Assembly: GCA_964483395.1 (NCBI GenBank)
Contig: CAZABT010000051.1
Location: forward strand, 1-17,825
Source: JAAYYM01 sp964483395
Lineage (GTDB): Bacteria; Bacillota; Clostridia; Lachnospirales; Lachnospiraceae
DNA: 17,825 bases
Direction: 5' to 3'
The position numbers and the translations under genes were made by a program. The notes beneath the pieces were generated by a model, which was given only the letters and a program-made list of their open reading frames with translations, searched no databases and was not told the origin of the DNA. Each line of letters opens with the position of its first letter. The first letter of the stretch is position 1. Positions 14,103 through 17,825 of this stretch are shown here, piece after piece.

Positions 14103-15203
14103 CTATGTTCTTCTGATACAGGATTCTCTGATAATCATCTCAGGTTTGATTATACGAGGCACCTGACTGTCCTGATCATCAATTCCCTTTATTTTCTCTA
14201 ACAGAAGCTCTGCAACCATTTCTCCGATTCTTTCCTGCGGATGTGAGATTGTCGTCAGCTTCACAGGACCGTTTTCCGCAATCAGGGAGTTATCATAACC
14301 GGTAATGGAAACATCCTCAGGCACTCTGATCTTGTATTCCCCCAATGCCTTGATCACCTCTAACGCAATCTGATCGTTATAGCATACGATGGCATCCATT
14401 TCCATACCGCTTTCAACAAACTGCTTTACCATAGCCGCCGGTTTTTTTGCCCGATCCTCCGTATGAAACAAAATAACATTATCCGGATTGTAATACATAC
14501 CCGCCTCATTCAGCGCCTTGATATATCCCTTATGCCGTGCAGTTCCCTGACTGTCGTCAATTTTAAAGATTCCTATAATATGCTTATGTCCAAGCCCGAT
14601 CAGATACTTGGTCAGCATATAGGTACCCTCCACATCATCCATCACGACATTGGGCCTGTCCTTCATTTGCGGATATGTTCCCTGTAAAAATACATACGGC
14701 AGCCGCATGAGATCTAATGCTTCGTACTGATTCATATGCTTACAATAAATTTCACTTTTGCTTGGTTCGATGATCAGACCGTCTATGCTTTTGGTCATGA
14801 TATCCTCCAATGCCCTGGCTTCATTTTTCTGACTGTTTCCTGTATTTTTCAATATAATGCTGTAACCCTCTCTTGTCAGTACATGATCAATCCCCTGTAT
14901 CACTCTTGGAAATATATAGTCAGAAATATAAGTCGTCACGACTGCAATATTGTGTGAACTGCCAACACCTCTTCTGGCTCTCTCGACACAATAAGTTCCT
15001 TTTCCGTGAACTGCTTCCAGAAGTCCATCGTGTTCCAAAATAGAAAGTGCCTTTCTGACAGTGTGCCGGCTGACCTGATACTGTGCCGCCAGTTCATTTT
15101 CAGAAGCAATTTTATCTCCCGGCCGAATTTTGCCGGAAAGCATATCCTGTTTTAAATGATCCATCAATACATAATATTTGGATTGTCCGTTTTCATGTGT
15201 CAT
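14103..15203 (-). CDS. araR: AraR arabinose regulator (GntR-type HTH with LacI-type sensor domain)
   Basis: A 366-residue repressor. A GntR-family winged helix (about 10-75, with PGDKIASENELAAQYQVSRHTVRKALSILE) is fused to a LacI/periplasmic-binding-like sensor (about 84-366, with IAVVTTYISDYIFPRVIQG and VSITGYDNSLIAENGPVKLTTI). This unusual combination defines AraR, which in Bacillus and clostridia releases DNA on binding L-arabinose. It is followed by the kinase gene and has an operator at its own promoter in the same geometry, so it should repress itself and the kinase. Its ribosome binding site is weak, and an out-of-frame ATG with a short reading frame precedes its start. A direct 10-bp repeat covers that region. 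Confidence 0.95.
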   Translation of the reverse strand: MTHENGQSKYYVLMDHLKQDMLSGKIRPGDKIASENELAAQYQVSRHTVRKALSILEHDGLLEAVHGKGTYCVERARRGVGSSHNIAVVTTYISDYIFPRVIQGIDHVLTREGYSIILKNTGNSQKNEARALEDIMTKSIDGLIIEPSKSEIYCKHMNQYEALDLMRLPYVFLQGTYPQMKDRPNVVMDDVEGTYMLTKYLIGLGHKHIIGIFKIDDSQGTARHKGYIKALNEAGMYYNPDNVILFHTEDRAKKPAAMVKQFVESGMEMDAIVCYNDQIALEVIKALGEYKIRVPEDVSITGYDNSLIAENGPVKLTTISHPQERIGEMVAELLLEKIKGIDDQDSQVPRIIKPEMIIRESCIRRT

Positions 15204-15213
15204 CTGCTTTCAT
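15193..15213 (-). CDS. Possible 6-codon upstream reading frame overlapping the araR start
   Basis: ATG at 15213 opens a frame encoding MKADDT and stops with TGA at 15193-15195, crossing the araR start codon (15203). The sequence AAAGG is 3 bases before this ATG and 13 bases before that of araR. Both ATGs belong to an imperfect direct repeat (AAGGCAGATG, AAAGCAGATG on the minus strand). Translation is unproven; it may lower araR expression or be chance. Confidence 0.25.
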   Translation of the reverse strand: MKADDT

Positions 15214-15232
15214 CTGCCTTTCAGTCAACATC

Positions 15233-15262
15233 ATTTTAACACTTGTTCGCTCATCTATACAA
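15233..15262 (-). promoter_or_regulatory. Promoter of araR
   Basis: On the minus strand TTGTAT (15257-15262) is followed after 18 bases by TAAAAT (15233-15238). The layout is identical to that of the kinase promoter, with the operator covering the spacer and -35. Confidence 0.6.
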
Positions 15263-15264
15263 GT
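15241..15264. promoter_or_regulatory. AraR-like operator at the araR promoter
   Basis: ACTTGT (15241-15246), a 12-base spacer, then ACAAGT (15259-15264): a 24-base inverted repeat of the same length as the kinase box. The inner positions are less perfect (TC and AT instead of AC and GT), which suggests weaker binding. It starts two bases past the -10, as at the kinase promoter. Confidence 0.75.
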
Positions 15265-15341
15265 TGATTTTATACAGGTCATGCATCACAATCTGTAATA
15301 ATATTTTATTTACACGATTTTATGGTATTTGATGAGATTCA

Positions 15342-15370
15342 TTGTATTGTATGATATGTTTAGTATACAA
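15342..15370 (+). promoter_or_regulatory. Possible promoter and inverted repeat before the XRE regulator gene
   Basis: TTGTAT (15342-15347) lies 16 bases before TATACA (15364-15369), a possible -35/-10 pair. TTGTAT is repeated at 15347-15352, and ATACAA (15365-15370) is its inverted copy. The site may be bound by the XRE protein itself. Evidence is limited to these short matches. Confidence 0.35.
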
Positions 15371-15385
15371 AGAAAGGATGTAAAA

Positions 15386-15754
15386 ATGAAAGCGAAACAT
15401 AAGACAGTGAAAAAAAGTATTCATGAAATACTATATGAACTACGCATCAACAAAGGTCTTAATCAAACTGACATTGCTAATATTCTGGGCATTCGCCAGC
15501 AGACTTATTCGACCTATGAAAAAGGCGGCAGTGATATTCCTACCAGGCATCTTGTGACACTGGCAAACTTCTATAATGTACATGCTGACTATATACTTGG
15601 CAACACTGCTGACTGGGATAATTCTGTTGAACTGAACGTTCCCTTTACTCCTGAATACACACTGGGTGAGTTTCTTGCTTTATGCATGTCGCTGAAGGAA
15701 AAGGACAGAAATACCATTTATGACTTTGCCATGTTCCTAAACCGAAGATCATGA
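15386..15754 (+). CDS. XRE family helix-turn-helix regulator
   Basis: A 122-residue protein and the only convincing plus-strand gene in the window. The HTH_3 domain spans about residues 12-72: IHEILYELRINKGLNQTDIANILGIRQQTYSTYEKGGSDIPTRHL, followed by LANFYNVHADYILG. The short C-terminal part (about 85-122) has no recognised domain and lacks a metal or catalytic motif. The start at 15386 follows AAAGGATG at good spacing; an in-frame ATG at 15329 lacks one. The gene is divergent from araR and converges with the PEGA gene, with only 5 bases between the two stop codons and no visible terminator. Its target is unknown. Confidence 0.85.
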   Translation: MKAKHKTVKKSIHEILYELRINKGLNQTDIANILGIRQQTYSTYEKGGSDIPTRHLVTLANFYNVHADYILGNTADWDNSVELNVPFTPEYTLGEFLALCMSLKEKDRNTIYDFAMFLNRRS

Positions 15755-15759
15755 TTTGA

Positions 15760-17208
15760 TTATTCGGATGCTCCTGCCGTAAGCGCTGAAAAAGAGAAGG
15801 TCACACTGTTTCCGTCATCATCTACATTCACAGTATAGCTTTTTGTCTGATATCCATTGGCACGCAAGGTAATTACATGCGTACCGGTCACTTTTTTAAA
15901 GTTACATGGCGCAATTCCAATGTAACTGCCGTCCAGATATACCTCCGCCCCCTGTGGTCCATCAATATATACCCTGCTTTCCGCTGATGTTACAGCAGAA
16001 GAAGAACTTGAGCTGCTGCCTGAGGAACTTGTATTCGGATAAATCACACTGCTGCTGGTCAGCTGATTAAGCAGTGTATTCCATAAGTCAGAGGAACTTG
16101 GTATTGTAGTTGACAAGGTTGTTGAAGAACTGCTTGTGCTGCTCGAACTGTTTCCTGAACTGCTGGAAGATGAATCGTCCTCACTGACCTCTTCCAATTC
16201 TATTTCTATTTCAGCAAGAGGTGCCCCAATCTTGATATCCTTCGTAAGTGTCTCATATCCCAGTGATTTCACAACAATCCGATGCACACCATAGCTTAAT
16301 TCAATCAAATCCGCATAGCTCATTGGCTTACCATCTATCTCCAGCTCAGCATAATTCGGCGTGATGATAAAGGACAGCATACCTGTTACTACCTTCTCTA
16401 TCTCTATTTCCGACAGATCAATTTCCGTCTCCTCGTCCCGGCGCACTGTCACATCAACCTCGCCGGTATTTCCTTCATTGGTCAGTCTGACGTGATAATC
16501 TCCTTCCGGAACAAGCAGCAGCATTTCAGAGCTGATCGGCTTGATGATGGATTGGCCGACTTCGATCCAGCCCCCTACAAAATACTCATCATTCAGCAGC
16601 CGAAGATATCCATGTCCTTTTTCTATGATAATGGAGGTCACTACCCTGTTGTAGCCCTTAATTGTAAGCGTATCCTGGTCTGTGATGTCCATAAGCTCTA
16701 CGACCTTATCTCCGGATGCAACGACGAGAGCGTCTGTATATCTGTACTTTTCCTCCGGCAGCTGCAATACCTTCTGCGCTTTATCAAATGAAAACTTCGT
16801 AACATCCGTGTATGTCCATGTGTCAGTAGACACTGTCATTTGCTGTACGATTTTAGAATGTGCGGAATAACTCAAATCCACGATTTCTCCGATCGGAAGC
16901 TGCACAACGGACATCACCTCTCCATATTGACTTTCCACATTGGTCGTTCCATCATAATAAAGTGCATACCTTTTACCCGACACGACAGATTGAAAATTCA
17001 GGATTTTGTCTTCTGTATCTCGGTAGATCACGATAGCTGTATCGTCTCTTATCAATTGTGCACTGATATCCTCGGTCTCTGTCTCGGATGCCTCCTCTGA
17101 GTCTGTCTTTGCCTTCGTATTCATATCCATGACAATGAAATAACATGCCATGAACAGAATCACCATCATCAAAGTGACCGGTATCAAAGGAAAATTTGTC
17201 TTTTTCAT
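15760..17208 (-). CDS. Membrane-anchored PEGA domain protein with Ser-rich linker
   Basis: A 482-residue protein. One N-terminal membrane segment (about 7-27) acts as a signal anchor, so most of the protein is extracytoplasmic. An acidic stretch and an unassigned beta-rich region (about 50-190) follow. A PEGA-like repeat may lie at about 225-262 (VPEGDYHVRLTNEG). A clear PEGA domain lies at about 276-330 (ELEIDGKPMSYADLIELSYGVHRIVVKSLGYET). A Ser/Thr-rich linker spans about 346-408. A second clear PEGA domain is at about 410-470 (GAEVYLDGSYIGIAPCNFKKVTGTHVITLRANGYQTKSY). PEGA domains are surface beta-sandwich modules without known enzyme activity. AAGGA precedes the ATG, which lies 37 bases after the CotS-family gene. 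A role at the cell or spore surface is inferred from that neighbour only. Confidence 0.85.
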   Translation of the reverse strand: MKKTNFPLIPVTLMMVILFMACYFIVMDMNTKAKTDSEEASETETEDISAQLIRDDTAIVIYRDTEDKILNFQSVVSGKRYALYYDGTTNVESQYGEVMSVVQLPIGEIVDLSYSAHSKIVQQMTVSTDTWTYTDVTKFSFDKAQKVLQLPEEKYRYTDALVVASGDKVVELMDITDQDTLTIKGYNRVVTSIIIEKGHGYLRLLNDEYFVGGWIEVGQSIIKPISSEMLLLVPEGDYHVRLTNEGNTGEVDVTVRRDEETEIDLSEIEIEKVVTGMLSFIITPNYAELEIDGKPMSYADLIELSYGVHRIVVKSLGYETLTKDIKIGAPLAEIEIELEEVSEDDSSSSSSGNSSSSTSSSSTTLSTTIPSSSDLWNTLLNQLTSSSVIYPNTSSSGSSSSSSSAVTSAESRVYIDGPQGAEVYLDGSYIGIAPCNFKKVTGTHVITLRANGYQTKSYTVNVDDDGNSVTFSFSALTAGASE

Positions 17209-17245
17209 AGGTTTCCTTCATTAAACGTTCTTTGCGTTTCTATCA

Positions 17246-17825
17246 CTAATTTATCATACATTGCTTCAAAAAGGAATGCTTTGCGCTATTTTGTTCCACC
17301 AGCCTCCGTAGCTTCTCTATGTTTTTCTCCGGTATCCAGGCTTTATTGGAATTGTAATAATAGTTTGCCATCTTCCAGAACTTTTCGGGATATGCCAGTC
17401 TGAAATACAAATTCTCGCGTTCCTCCCCAGTCAGCGGACTGATCTGCTCGTAGGTAGTCAGAATCAATTCACCGATGGAGACTGACCACTCATTTTTCTC
17501 CAACACCTTCCTCATGAACTGATATAGATCATGAATAGGCGTATCCAGCTGATACTTTTCAAAATTTATGGTTGCCGTTCCCTGCCTGCACATAATGACA
17601 TTATGATGTGTGTACTCGCCATGACATAGCTGGCCTCTCCTGCGTATCTGCTTTTGAAATTCTGTTTCATCCCAGTCCTGTATCCGCCGAAGCACATCTT
17701 CAGCCTCCTGATAAAATTCATCATAATGTCTGGCAAAGTACAGTTCAAACTCGGACTTGCAGCTGCGGCGGCGCATATAATGCAATATCTTCTTCAGCTC
17801 ACGTGTATGCTTCAGAAATTCTTCC
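17246..17825 (-). CDS. CotS family spore coat protein, kinase-like fold (partial, N-terminus outside the window)
   Basis: The C-terminal 192 residues of a protein whose frame stays open to the window edge (EEFLKHTRELKKILHYMRRR...). The kinase-like loop CHGEYTHHNVIM, followed by TINFEKYQLDTPIHDLYQFMRKVLEKNEW, is characteristic of the CotS/YutH/YsxE group, which has an aminoglycoside-phosphotransferase-type fold. Here the usual loop aspartate appears as Glu (HGE), and the DFG-like aspartate position reads INFE. Family members are spore coat components; enzymatic activity is generally unproven. A TTG at 17785 could be read as a start but would cut the conserved frame. It is the main evidence in the window for a spore former and is probably cotranscribed with the PEGA gene. 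Confidence 0.85.
   Translation of the reverse strand, partial: EEFLKHTRELKKILHYMRRRSCKSEFELYFARHYDEFYQEAEDVLRRIQDWDETEFQKQIRRRGQLCHGEYTHHNVIMCRQGTATINFEKYQLDTPIHDLYQFMRKVLEKNEWSVSIGELILTTYEQISPLTGEERENLYFRLAYPEKFWKMANYYYNSNKAWIPEKNIEKLRRLVEQNSAKHSFLKQCMIN

Noticed and set aside
15746..15790. Bidirectional terminator between the convergent XRE and PEGA genes
   Set aside because: I searched for a hairpin with flanking A/T runs and saw none; the stops are only 5 bases apart.
17223..17240. AAACG/CGTTT inverted repeat between the CotS and PEGA genes
   Set aside because: A 5-bp stem without a T-tract, so not a credible terminator.
1..17825. CRISPR arrays, tRNA or rRNA genes, insertion sequences, phage or defence genes
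   Set aside because: No spaced direct repeats, cloverleaf-like segments, transposase motifs or defence domains were seen.

Overview
The window looks like a chromosomal segment of a spore-forming, moderately AT-rich Firmicute, most likely a gut-type Lachnospiraceae (Clostridia). The basis is the CotS-family spore-coat gene, the DUF1002 secreted protein, the DUF624 (YesL-type) protein, the split transketolase, the AraR-type GntR/LacI hybrid regulator, and strong AGGAGG ribosome binding sites. The genus is an inference. All genes except one small XRE regulator lie on the minus strand, so the window is best read from right to left.

Right end (17825 to 15760): a CotS-family kinase-like spore-coat protein (5' end beyond the window) followed by a membrane-anchored PEGA-repeat protein, probably one operon. 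A small plus-strand XRE regulator (15386-15754) converges on it and is divergent from araR.

Pentose block (15264 to 9606): araR (GntR HTH plus LacI-type sensor), an FGGY kinase (probable L-ribulokinase of the clostridial AraK type), araD, and the N- and C-terminal halves of transketolase. Together these convert L-ribulose through L-ribulose-5-P to D-xylulose-5-P and feed it into the non-oxidative pentose phosphate pathway. L-arabinose isomerase and a transporter are not in the window. araR and the kinase gene carry AraR-like operators in exactly the same promoter geometry. araD has its own promoter next to a different 21-bp palindrome. A hairpin whose wobble pairs work only on the minus strand ends the block.

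Hexose block (9564 to 6677): a LacI-family regulator, class I mannose-6-phosphate isomerase (translationally coupled by ATGA) and a ROK fructokinase/glucokinase. They probably form one autoregulated unit that feeds mannose-6-P and fructose into glycolysis. Two abutting palindromes lie at the lacI promoter.

Middle block (6639 to 4105): an alpha/beta hydrolase of the monoacylglycerol lipase type, a secreted DUF1002 protein and a GNAT acetyltransferase, closely spaced. An extended -10 promoter is nested against the terminator-like palindrome of the upstream unit.

Signalling block (4104 to 415): a protein with tandem HD domains related to HD-GYP phosphodiesterases, with its own near-consensus promoter; then a DUF624 membrane protein and a membrane-bound Cache-type diguanylate cyclase under another near-consensus promoter, ended by a clear intrinsic terminator. 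This places cyclic dinucleotide synthesis next to probable degradation.

Left edge: the first 86 codons of a UgpC/MsmX-type sugar ABC transporter ATPase, with a GC-rich hairpin in its leader. I saw no tRNA, rRNA, CRISPR array, insertion sequence or phage gene, and no gene-free stretch longer than about 200 bases.
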